NCBI RefSeq assembly: GCF_052857255.1
Contig: NC_135500.1
Span: 102,284,048-102,348,047 of the forward strand
Reading direction: 5' to 3'
DNA length: 64,000 nucleotides
Source of the DNA: Amblyomma americanum
Taxonomy: Eukaryota > Arthropoda > Arachnida > Ixodida > Ixodidae
Shown here: positions 31,424 to 40,224 of the stretch, piece after piece
Layout of the letters: each line of letters begins with the position of its first letter
Numbering within the stretch: the stretch's first letter is position 1
The notes under the pieces: generated by a model
The model's input: only the letters and a program-made list of their open reading frames with translations
What the model was told of the DNA's origin: nothing
The model's database searches: none
Made by a program: the position numbers and the translations under genes

Positions 31424-31994
31424 TTCTTAAGTGTACTACAGTGGAATTGTCGACCTATATTCTCAGCTTCAACAGATTTAAATCGCCTATGCAATCAGCT
31501 TCTACTAGATTTAGTTGCTTTACATTCAACATCGCTAACTTCAAATTTCAATTATCATCTCAAGAATTACCGTCCGTTCCGGCTTGACCGGTCATCACGA
31601 GGAGGAGGGTTGCTAGTGCTCACCTCTACAAAGTTTTGCCACAGGGTATGCATTTCTTTCCAATATGCGGACAATGAATGTGAAATCCTTGCGGTTGAAC
31701 TCAGCGTCCCAGGTCAACAGCCCTTTACGGTAGCTAATGCATATTTCCCGTCTGGTGTGCGTGACACTCGGCCCCTTGACTCACTCATGTCTAGTAGCCG
31801 ATCTCAGGTTCTATTACTTGGAGACTTCAATTCGCACCATGTGACGTGGGGGTTTAAAACAGACAGCTTCGGTTCTAGACTATTTGATTGGGCTTCTGAC
31901 AACAACTTGATTTGCAACAATTCCGGATTGCCTACGTTTGTTCGGAGCCAATGCCGCTCTGCCTTGGATTTCACTTTTTCCTCCCCAGGAGTAT
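31424..31994 (+). pseudogene. LINE-E ORF2, N-terminal half of the endonuclease
   Basis: Open reading from FLSVLQWNCRP through RSSRGGGLLVL, VANAYFP and LLLGDFNSHHVTWG to SALDFTF, where SINE sequence replaces the remainder. This is the first half of an APE-type endonuclease; the conserved SDH motif and RT are absent. No stop within the 190-codon piece. Confidence 0.82.
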
Positions 31995-32160
31995 CTCTCT
32001 CAAATGTCGTTGAACACTTGAACCGCGCCGTAAGGGAATGAATAAAGAAGGGAGTAAAAGAAGAAAGGGATATGAGGTGCCATAGTGGAGGGCCCCGGGA
32101 TAATTTCGACCACCTGTGGATCTTTAACGTGCACTGACATCGCACAGCACACAGGCCTAC
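31995..32160 (-). mobile_element. SINE body fragment between LINE-E and gypsy sequence
   Basis: Minus-strand SINE body from 'cgttgaacacttgaaccgcg' to 'cgcacagcacacaggcct'. Same junctions in R2 (50700-50870). Confidence 0.8.
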
Positions 32161-32193
32161 TGTCAAGATAACGCTTGAACGGGGTGGGACGTC

Positions 32194-32736
32194 AACTTCT
32201 TCCTCCAGGATACTCAGGGCAACGTGAATTCCCCCAGTTTTCATCGAAGCGATGGCTTTGTGCGTCGAAAGCGTGATCTGCTTGAATCGGAGGTGGATGA
32301 TCGTCTGATGCTCATAAACGAAATCCATACCCAAGATAACTTCGCGGGAGCATTGCGGTAGCACAACAAAGGTGGCAGGATAGGTATGCCCTTTGACAGT
32401 CACTCGCGCTGTGCATCGTCCTGATGGCGTAATGAGGAGGCTTCCTGCGGTGCGAATTTGTGGGCCGTTCCAAGCCGTTGTGACTTTTCTCAGCTGCACA
32501 GCGAATGTTCCATTCATCACCGAGTAATCGGCTCCTGTGTCGACTAGAGCGGTAACCTTCCGGCCGTCGATAGTCAATTCTAAGTCGGAGGTCCTGGCTC
32601 TTGCATTGCCTGTCGCTCTCGGCATCGGGTCACGGCTTCGTCGCGTATGCGAATCGCGGGTCGGGCGTGTGGTCGAAACTTTCCTGGGTGGTCGCTTCGT
32701 TTTGAAGGCAGTTTGCGTCGTGCTCGGGGTTGTCAT
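32194..32736 (-). pseudogene. Retropepsin-like aspartyl protease of the gypsy element
   Basis: Active-site motif VDTGADYS at about 32524-32544 and the second conserved block VILGMDF downstream. These are the two hallmarks of retroviral-type aspartyl proteases, which act as homodimers to process the polyprotein. Upstream is a basic linker. The frame then runs into SINE sequence at about 32160, so the C-terminal residues of the open frame (to 31804) are not protease. Confidence 0.85.
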
Positions 32737-32899
32737 TTTATGCGGCGTCGGTGCAGCGAGTGTAGGTTCTTCATGCGGCGTCGCGGTTTTAGCGTCTTCA
32801 TGTGACGTGGTCGGTGGAGGAAATTGGCGTTTCGCTCGTGAGCAATCTCACCTACAGAGATTGCTGTCTTTAGTTTCCCTATGGTGCTGGGAGACCGTC

Positions 32900-34224
32900 C
32901 TTGTACCGCCACTGCGTAGCTGCGGCGTGGCGACGCTAAGCGCGAGGTTGACCGCGATGGTGAGCGGGAAAGGCGGATCGGCGTGTACTCCTCTCGACGC
33001 AGGTACTCGTCGATTTCCTACGGGCGTTCGCCGAAGCGTGGTCGTAAGGCATTAATGGCAAATCCTCGAAGACTGATACGGCGCTACGGGCAGTGACGAA
33101 GAATATGGCCGGCCTCACCGCAATGGAAGCACAACGGCTGGTTGTCGGAAGTCCTCCAGGCGTCACATTTCCTTGGGCTTGAGCGTCGGTCCTAGGCTGG
33201 GCGAGCGGGGGCAGGGTGGCGGCGTTCGGGAACAAGTTGTTCATGTCGGACAGCATATAGGGGGTTGTCGCCCGTGCTGAGGAGTGCGTACTGCAGCGGC
33301 GTAGGTCACAGCCTGAGGTTCAGTGGCCGTCGGGGTGCCAAGTGCTTGTTGCACTTCTTCCCGTACCACATCCTTGAGAGTCACTGCTTGTGGCTGGGGG
33401 GAGGATGGCAGTAATCGGCGTAGCTCATCGCGGACGATTTCGCGGATAACTTCCCGCAAGTTGTCGCTGCTGGTGGTCGTCGTGTCCGGACACATTGCGC
33501 AGACTGAGGAAGGGCGGTTGTACTGCCGCGCTTGGACGTCGAGGGTCTTTTCGACCGTGCAGGCTTCTTGCATGAATTCCTCGACTGTTTTTGCAGCTGG
33601 CGGACGAGGCTGCCAAACAGCTGTTCCTTTACGCCGCGCACTAAAAAGTGAACTTTTCCTCGGTCATCTGGGGATCAGCGCGGCGAAATAGGCGCTTCAT
33701 CTCCTCGACGTAACCGCGGACGGGCTCATTCGGAAGCTGGATCCTGGACTCGAGGAGGCGTTCAGCTCTTTCTTTCCTCACGACAGTGGTGAATACCTTC
33801 AATAGTTCTCTCTTGAATAGCTCCCATGTCTTAAGGGACGACTCGTAGTTTTCGTACCACGTGCGTGCGGAGCCATAAAATGAGAAAAATACGTGTGCAA
33901 TTTTTACCGCATCATCCCACTTGTTGAATGATGCCACGCGCTCAAATTAGTCCAACGATTCTTCGGATCTTGGCGTAGGGATCCATTGAAAGTTGGCTGC
34001 ACCCGCGGCTGCTGCAGTATGATCGGTATCGACATCTTGGGCGAGGTTGCGGCGCTCGTAGTAGCGTGTTTTCTCTGCCTGGTGCGGTCCGCCAGGGTCT
34101 TAAACTCAGGCTCATCTCCCTGGAGACGTCGGCTGGCTCGCTGATCTGCTGGCTCGTCCTGGAGTGCGAAGCGCTGAGGGCTGGCGTCACGACTTGAAGG
34201 GGGCGTCCGGAACATGGAAGGCTA
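32900..34224 (-). pseudogene. gypsy gag (capsid and zinc knuckle), frameshifted
   Basis: N-terminal region from about 34215; the capsid core is open at 33641-33937 (FNKWDDAVKIAHVFFSFYG; RTWYENY; ELLKVFTT; PNEPVRGYV). It continues in other frames: EEFMQEAC and LREVIREIVRDELRRLLP (33241-33573), then a CFHCGEAGHILRHC knuckle (about 33090-33131) followed by an in-frame TAG. At least three frame changes. Gag would form the particle and package RNA. Confidence 0.8.
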
Positions 34225-34240
34225 CGCAGCACCTCCACCA
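34223..34240 (-). other. Primer-binding site of the gypsy element
   Basis: Directly after the LTR end (CTGACA, then TC), the minus strand reads TGGTGGAGGTGCTGCG. TGG matches the CCA end of a tRNA; which tRNA is not decided. Confidence 0.6.
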
Positions 34241-34242
34241 GA

Positions 34243-34500
34243 TGTCAGGTAGTAACGGTGACGGCCGCCGAAGGAGCAATGAAGACGTACAAAACTTCTA
34301 AAAGAAAACTGTTTATTGGGCTGACTTGCGGCCACAATTGACTGAATAACTCGGCGGCGGCAAAGCGACAAGCGCGCTCGGCGGTCGTCCAACAGAATGC
34401 CTGCCGCTATCGGCCGTGCTCAATATAAAGCTGATAGCGAACTTTGGAGATAAAGCGTGCAAAGTTACTAGAACATTCCGGAACAACGTTAAATCAGCTC
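34243..34500 (-). repeat. Partial 5' LTR of the gypsy element
   Basis: Ends in TGACA at 34243. Contains AATAAA (minus, 34312-34317) and a TATA-like TTTATATTG (34421-34429). The outer boundary is unclear and no second LTR is present in the window. Confidence 0.6.
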
Positions 34501-34599
34501 TGCCTGGCTGCGATCAATCGATATAAATGTAGTCGCCTCTTTCGTCGCAAACAAAGCGATAAAGTGGTGTGGCGGCAGATTTGAAAAACGAACAAACAC

Positions 34600-34930
34600 T
34601 GCAAATATTCGCGGCAATACACTCTCGCGCTGTCACCAAATCCACACAAACCCCTCCTGTATCCTCAGCCACTACCGCAAACCCCAAAGCCACTCTCGAA
34701 CATATCCATTTGCCATCCTCTCTTTCTGTCCCTTCACGTCTTTCATTTCGTTTCTCCATTCTGCCTGCTATCCTTTATTTCCGCTGTCCTAGCTCAGGTG
34801 CTCAGAGGACCCGACCAAGCAAACCATCGACACAGGCCGGCCTGCCGGCGTCATGATACTTGGACATTAACGTTTGGGTGTAGTGGGGCCCGGAAGGAAG
34901 GGGGCGGCCAAAGACCTGCATGTTCTAAGC
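34600..34930 (+). repeat. LINE ORF2 end fragment and 3' UTR-like segment (R0)
   Basis: 34605-34690 resembles the LINE-D C-terminal coding end, then the 'ctttatttccgctgtcc' 3' UTR segment and a second ORF2-end piece (34800-34870). Same order as 37613-38040 and 58490-58815. 34501-34599 shows nothing clear. Confidence 0.6.
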
Positions 34931-35222
34931 TCCCGTGTGTCCAATAACGTTTTCACAACCACCATCACCTTCCTAACCTGTTTCTTCCTTCCTAAGCTGC
35001 ATGGAGGCGAAACGCAACGGCGCCAGTGTGCTGGCGATATCTGTGCACGTTAGATCCCAATGTGGTCGAAATTTTTTTCGGAACACTCCACTACGGTATC
35101 TCTTTCTTCCCTTCTTCTATCAATCCCTCCTTTATCCCTTATTTTAGGGCGTCGGTCAGGTGTCGCCGAGATGTGACATACTGCGCCATTTCGTTTACCC
35201 AAAAACCAATTTAGGATCTACG
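34931..35222 (+). mobile_element. SINE-related variant repeat (R0)
   Basis: Matches 38041-38395 and 58816-59165: 'gtccaataacgttttcacaa', 'cctaacctg', then body to 'aaaaaccaatttagg'. Confidence 0.7.
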
Positions 35223-35240
35223 CGGCGATTTAGGATCTAC

Positions 35241-35562
35241 CCGCCGCGGTGGCTCAGTGGTTAGGGCGCTCGACTACTGATCCGGAGTTCCCTGGTTTGA
35301 ACCCGACCGCGGCGGCTGCGTTTCTATGGAGGAAAAACGCCAAGGCGCCCGTGTGCTGTGCGATGTCAGTGCACGTTAAAGATGCCCAGGTGGTCAAAAT
35401 TATTCCGGAGCCCTCCACTACGGCACCTGCTCCTTCCTTTCTTCTTTCACTCCCTCCTTTATACCTTCCCTTACGGCGCGGTTCAGGTGTCCAACGATAT
35501 ATGAGACAGATACTGCGCCATTTCCTTTCCCCAAAAACCAATTATTATTATTATTATCTAGG
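35241..35562 (+). mobile_element. Full-length tRNA-derived SINE inserted in a foldback SINE
   Basis: Head with A and B boxes at 35243-35310, ATT tail at 35545-35560. The preceding 'atttaggatctac' is doubled (35210-35222 and 35228-35240), and the tail is followed by 'atctag' and the interrupted foldback SINE head. Confidence 0.88.
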
Positions 35563-35940
35563 CGTGGCTCAGCGGTTAGGGCGGTCGGCTAGTGATCCGT
35601 AGTACCTTGGTCCGAAACCGACCGGGGCGACTGAGTTTCGATGTAGGCGAAACGAGCACTGACATCGCGTAGCACACGGGCGCCGTAACGTTTTTCCTCC
35701 ATAAAAACGCGGCAGCTGCGTTTACATGGAGGCAAAACTCAAAGGCGCCCGTGTGCAGTGCGATGTCCGTGCACGTTAAAGATCCCCAGTAGGTCGAAAT
35801 TATTCCGGAGCCCTCCACTACGGCACCTATCTCTACCTTTCTTCATTCACAACCTCATTTATCTCTTATCTTACGGCGCGGTTCAGGTGTCCAACGATAT
35901 AAGAGAGAGATACGGCGCCATTTCCTTTGCCTAAAACCAT
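35563..35940 (+). mobile_element. Foldback SINE variant (R0)
   Basis: tRNA-like head, then inverted segments 'gagcactgacatcgcg...' (35655-35700) and 'gcgcccgtgtgcagtgcgatgtc' (35735-35770), followed by a normal SINE body. Confidence 0.75.
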
Positions 35941-35945
35941 TTATT

Positions 35946-36017
<72 letters not shown>

Positions 36018-36019
36018 TA
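35941..36019. repeat. (TTTA)n microsatellite
   Basis: About 79 bp of nearly pure TTTA. Resembles the tails of LINE-A/LINE-F, so it may mark a heavily 5'-truncated LINE, but no coding sequence follows. Confidence 0.93.
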
Positions 36020-36064
36020 CACATACCTCACAGGCTCCCACTGGAGTATTGCGTGAGGGGGGTA

Positions 36065-36302
36065 AGACAAACAACATATAGCGAAAACACTAAGGCGCCC
36101 GTGTGCTATACGATGTCAGTGCACGTTAAAGATCACCAGGCGGTCGAAATTATGCCACAGTCCTCTCCTACGGCACCGCTTTCTTGCTTTCTGCTTTCAC
36201 TCCCTCCTTCTCCCTTCTTTTGCAGTGCGGTTCAGGTGTTCTCCGATATAAGAGAAAAATAAAGCGCCATTTTTCCCCCCAAATTAATTTTCATTTTCTA
36301 TT
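36065..36302 (+). mobile_element. Headless SINE body
   Basis: From 'aaacactaaggcgcccgtg' to 'ttaattttcattttc', same subtype as 38803-39020 and 59890-60110 (ends 'aaataaagcgccattt'). Confidence 0.75.
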
Positions 36303-37262
36303 TGAAATTCCTAACCTACCTCAGGCTGGGTTTGAGGTTTCCACTGAGAAGTGAGACAGCCTTTTCTCATGAATCATATTTCCACGTGACTGCGAAGTGA
36401 ACGTGTGTCTGGAAACATGGCGTCAGATGTGAAGACTGGTTCATAAGCTCTTGAGTGAATGTTGAATGTGAGACTTTGCTTAACGCTGTTTTAGTACGGC
36501 AAGATATTTTTCGGGCGTTTTTGATACAATCGGACACAAATAGATTGTTCCTAAGCGTTTTTCGTGGAATATCAACCACCGTGCCTCTGTGGCTCTTACA
36601 GCAATATAGTCTTTCCTGCTACGGCTTCACCCATGGCTGTAAAGAACGGGATACCTGCTTTCGTGTTAGGGCTTCACCCATAGCCTGAAAAATTTATAGC
36701 AGATTATTGTTCTTTATACGCCATAGTTCGTGTCGGTAATTCGATTACGCAATGTATTTTGACGCCGAAAGCATTGTTTCGCAGGGTGCAAACCCGCCCA
36801 AGAATCCTGTAGCGTCTGTGACCTTGACAGTTCAGCAATGCGTTTTGCTGCTGCGGCATGAACATATCAGTTTCGCTGGGCACTGCATGGGAGCACTATG
36901 CTATCGCCCCAGCCGATCTTGTCACAATATGAAGATGATGACCTGAGGCTTAGTGGCACGTACCCACGGCGGGCGTTTGGCCGAAGTTCAACTGATGCAC
37001 ACAGTCGGCTACATCAACTTAGATCTCCTGCGCGAACATGTCATATCCGCTTAACCTGGATCAGAGCTCAACCTTAGTCTAACACCGCCGCCATACGTGC
37101 CGACGACCCCGAAAAGCAAAACCATGAGCCAGCTAGGGTAAACATATGCTTTCGCACGTGTACTGGTTTTAAGTGCCTTAGCTCTGACTCATCACGTTTC
37201 GACACGTAGTAGGTTCTAGGGTTCTCACGGTGTAGAGTTTCACGGGAGCGCTTGCATTCATT
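36303..37262 (+). repeat. Repeat C, full copy
   Basis: See 17885-18835 for the family. This is the best-preserved copy, from 'cctaacctacctcag' to 'cacgggagcgcttgc'. Confidence 0.78.
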
Positions 37263-37372
37263 CAGTGAACAGACGCAGGCCTGCAAAGCCGCGAGTCGTC
37301 CTTACCTTCCACCTCATCCCTCCCTCGACAATTACCATCACACACTTTGGAGGCGGCTCCAAACATGTACCT
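37238..37372 (+). pseudogene. LINE-D-type ORF2 fragment next to repeat C
   Basis: Reads FTGAC-like start, then the TQACKA...SRPYLPP region and TLWRRLQT, degenerate. Confidence 0.65.
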
Positions 37373-37612
37373 AACCCCGCGAAATAATTTTCACCACCTG
37401 GGGATCTGTAACGTGTGCTGTTGGATGTCAGTGCACATTGAAGAACCGCAGGTGGTCGAAATTATCTCGGAGCCCTTTAATACGGCACCACTCCCTTCCA
37501 TTTTTTTTTACCGCCTCCTTTATCCATTCCATTCCGGCGCGGTTCAGATGTTCAACGATATATGAGACTGATAATGCGCCATTTGCTTTCTCCAAAAACC
37601 TAACATTATTAC
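37373..37612 (+). mobile_element. Foldback SINE: unoccupied LINE-D site
   Basis: Contiguous SINE sequence corresponding to R2 53013-53185 joined to 58276-58340, with no LINE between. Carries the same diagnostic changes (ccattccattccggcgcgg; gatgttcaacg; ccatttgctttctcc). Confidence 0.85.
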
Positions 37613-38040
37613 CCTCTCTTTATACACTCTCGCGCTATCACCAAATCCACACAAACCCCTCCTCTACTCTCTGCCACTACCCCAAACCCCCAAGCCACTC
37701 TCGAACACCTCTTTTTGCCATCCTCTCTGTCACTTCACCTCTTTCATTTCATTTCTTCATTCTGCCTGCTATCCTTTACTTCCGCTGCCCCAGCTAAGGT
37801 GCCTCAGTATCGATTGCAGATGCCGGGGCTAGAAAAATATTTTCCTTACTTTTTTATTATAATATTAAAACCACTTACTAATACATCATATCTTCTTCCG
37901 CCCGACGGATCCTCCACCGCGGGGCCGGGAGCACCTTAAGCAACTTGGGAGGCTTGGGACACCCTACTGCGCTCAGAGGACCCGGCCAAGCAAGCCATCG
38001 CAACGGCCGCCCCGACGGCGTCATGATACTGGGACATTAG
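37613..38040 (+). repeat. LINE ORF2 end and 3' UTR-like segment (R1), containing the empty piggyBac TTAA
   Basis: Same order as 58490-58815. TTAA at 37936-37939 sits in the context (gagcacc TTAA gcaactt) where L has the piggyBac end. Confidence 0.7.
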
Positions 38041-38395
38041 CGTTTTGGTGCAGAGGGGCCCGGGGGGGGGGGGGGGGGTCAAAGACCTGCCTGTCCTAAG
38101 CTCCCGTGTGTCCATTAATGTTTTCACAACCACTTCCACCTTCCTAACCTGTTTCTTCCATTTTAACCTGCATATGGATGCGAAACGCAATGGCGCCAGT
38201 GTGCTGCCGATATCACTGCACGTTAGATGCCAATGTGGTCGTAATTTTTTCAGAGCCCGCCACCACGACACCTCTTTTGTTCATTCTTTATTCAGCCCTT
38301 CCTTTATCCCTTCTCTTACGGCGTGGTTCAGGTGTCGCCCAGATGTGAGAGGGATTCTGCGCCATTTCCTTTCCACAAAAACCAATTTAGAATTT
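38041..38395 (+). mobile_element. SINE-related variant repeat (R1)
   Basis: Matches 58816-59165. Contains a run of 17 G at 38062-38078. Confidence 0.75.
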
Positions 38396-38650
38396 ACGTG
38401 GTGGCTCAGCGGTTAGGGCGCTCGGCTACTGATACGGAGTTCCCGGGTTCGAACCCGGCCGCAGCGGCTTTGTTTCGATGGAGGCGCAACGTGCACTGAC
38501 ATCGCACAGCACACGGGCGCCATAGCGTTTCTCCTCCACAAAAAAGCGGCAGCTGCGTTTTTATTGCGCCAAAACACTAAGGCGCCTGTGTGGTGTGCGA
38601 TGTCAGTGTACGTTAAAGATCCCCAAGTTTTAGAAATTATTCGTGAGCCC
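38396..38650 (+). mobile_element. Foldback SINE variant (R1)
   Basis: tRNA-like head (gtggctcagcggttaggg; gggttcgaaccc), then inverted 'gtgcactgacatcgcacagcacacgggcgcc' (38490-38520) against 'ggcgcctgtgtggtgtgcgatgtcagtg' (38582-38610). Confidence 0.8.
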
Positions 38651-39289
38651 ACTACTACAGCACCTATCTTTTCCTTCCTTCTTTCACTCCCGCCTTTATT
38701 TTTTCTCTAGTGGAGTGGTTCAGGTGTCCAACGATATAAGGGACAGATTCTGCGCATTTCATTTCCTTAAAAACCAATTATTATTAGTAATAATATTAAA
38801 CGCTAAGGCGCCCGTGTCCTATCTGATGTCAGTGCACGTTAAAGATTCCCAGGCGGTCGAAACTATGCCAGAGCCCTCTCCTACGGCACCTCTTTCTTCC
38901 TTTCAGCTTTCACTACCTCCTTTATCCCCTCCCTCACAGCGCTGTTCAGGTGTTCGCCGATATATGAGGAAATAAAGCGCCATTTCCTTTCTTTAAAAAC
39001 TAATTTTCATTTTCATTTTTATTAACCCGACCGCGGCGGCTGCGTTTTTGTGGTGGAAAAACGCTAAGGCGCCCGTCTGCTGGTGCGATTTCAGTGCACG
39101 TGGAAGATCCCCGGGGGGTCTAAATTATTCCGGAGCCCTCCATTACGTCACCTCTTCTTCTTTTCTTCTTTCACTGCCTCCTTTATTCCTTCCCTTACGG
39201 CGCGGTTGAGGTGCCCAACGATATAAGAGACAGATACTCGCCATTTCCTTTCATAAAAAAAACAATATTATTATTATTATCCTTTTACA
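38651..39289 (+). mobile_element. Cluster of three SINE bodies
   Basis: 38651-38795, 38803-39020 and 39024-39285, each ending near an ATT-rich tail. The third has the head end 'aacccgaccgcggcggc'. Same cluster at 59753-60345. Confidence 0.75.
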
Positions 39290-40140
39290 GTTCCTAACCT
39301 GCCTCACGCTGAGGTTGTGGCGTCGTCTAAAAAGTAAGACAGCCTGTTCTGAATTATATTTCCACGCGACTTCAAAATGAACGTGTGTCTGAAACCGTGG
39401 TGTCAGACGTGAAGACTGGTTCATATGCTCTTGAGCGAATGTTGAAGGTGAGACTTTGCTTAATGATTCATTGCAGGTTGCTGAGAAGTAAAATTGTTGC
39501 TCGCTGTTTTATATTTTTTCCGGCGTTTTTTAAACAATCGGACACAAATGAAGTGCTCCTAAGCGTGTTTCCTGGGATATCAACGACCTGCGGCAGCATC
39601 GTGCCTCTGTGTCTTTTACAGCAATACCTGCTTTGATGCTACGGCTTCACTCATGGCCGTAAAGGTCGCGATGCCTGCTTTCGTGTTAGGGCTTCAGCTT
39701 CACCCATCGCCTGAAAGAATTTATAGCCGATGATTGTTCTTATACACCGAAGTTCGTGTCGGTAATTCGATTACGCAATGTATTTTGACGCCGAAAGCAT
39801 TGTTTAGCGGGGTGCAAACCCGCCCGAGTATCCTGTGGCGTCTGTGACCTTGACGGTGGACCAATGGGTTTTGCTGCGGCGGCATGAACACATCCGCTTT
39901 GCTAGGCGCGAACATATCAGATCATCTTAACCTCGATCAGAGATTAACCTTAGTCTAACACCGCCGCCATACGTGCCGACGACCCCGCAAAGCAAAACCA
40001 TGAGCCAACTAGTGTAAACATATGCTTTCGCACGTGTACTGGTTTTAAGAGCGCTAGCTCTCACTCATCACGTTTCGAGATTTATTGGGTTCTTGGTTTC
40101 CCACGGTCTAGCGTTCTCACGGGCGTGCATGCATTCATTC
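39290..40140 (+). repeat. Repeat C copy (R1, second)
   Basis: Matches 60472-61468 and 17885-18835 (reversed). A short deletion after 39905 removes part of the 'ctgggcactgcatggg' region. Confidence 0.78.
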
Positions 40141-40215
40141 AGTGAACAGACGCAGGCCTGCAAAGCCGAGCGTCGGCTCTACCCTCCACCTCATCCCTCT
40201 TCCGACAATTATCAC
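40115..40215 (+). pseudogene. LINE-D-type ORF2 fragment next to repeat C
   Basis: 'cattcattcagtgaacagacgcaggcctgcaaagccgagcg' block, as beside other repeat C copies. Confidence 0.65.
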
Positions 40216-40224
40216 CATGCACAA

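Larger units (their letters stand above)
29985..31994 (+). mobile_element. LINE-E (L copy): 5' UTR, ORF1 and endonuclease N-half only
   Basis: Starts after the hairpins and ends inside the endonuclease, where a SINE body is joined at about 31994. The 3' half (RT onward) is absent, unusual because LINE copies normally lose their 5' end. R2 carries the same truncated element (50870-52557, reversed). Confidence 0.8.
4499..32198. repeat. Segmental duplication copy L
   Basis: The order SINE - tandem repeat - unique A DNA - repeat C - SINE cluster - LINE-D site - LINE-E is repeated in inverted orientation at R1 (36960-44696) and R2 (50663-61465). Anchors: 4801-4900 matches 44240-44350 reversed; 8380-8660 matches 41340-41640 reversed; 14250-15340 matches 40225-41330 reversed; 24100-29398 matches 53180-58132 reversed; 31600-32198 matches 50663-51250 reversed. 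L differs by insertion of LINE-B, LINE-C, RNase H fragment plus piggyBac, two SINEs and the GILT segment. Confidence 0.85.
32161..34500 (-). mobile_element. Ty3/gypsy-like LTR retrotransposon fragment (LTR, gag, protease)
   Basis: Minus strand: partial 5' LTR (34243 to about 34500 or beyond), primer-binding site, gag and aspartyl protease, cut at 32161-32200 by SINE sequence. No RT, RNase H or integrase remains. R2 keeps only about 40 bp of the protease end, so the gypsy/SINE junction predates the duplication. Confidence 0.82.

Noticed and set aside
31804..32736. 310-codon minus frame as one protein
   Set aside because: Its N-part is the gypsy protease; the rest is read through a SINE and the antisense of LINE-E, a chance fusion.
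32161..34500. Integrated virus
   Set aside because: Gag knuckle, retropepsin, primer-binding site and LTR fit an ordinary Ty3/gypsy-like transposon; no envelope or other viral gene is seen.
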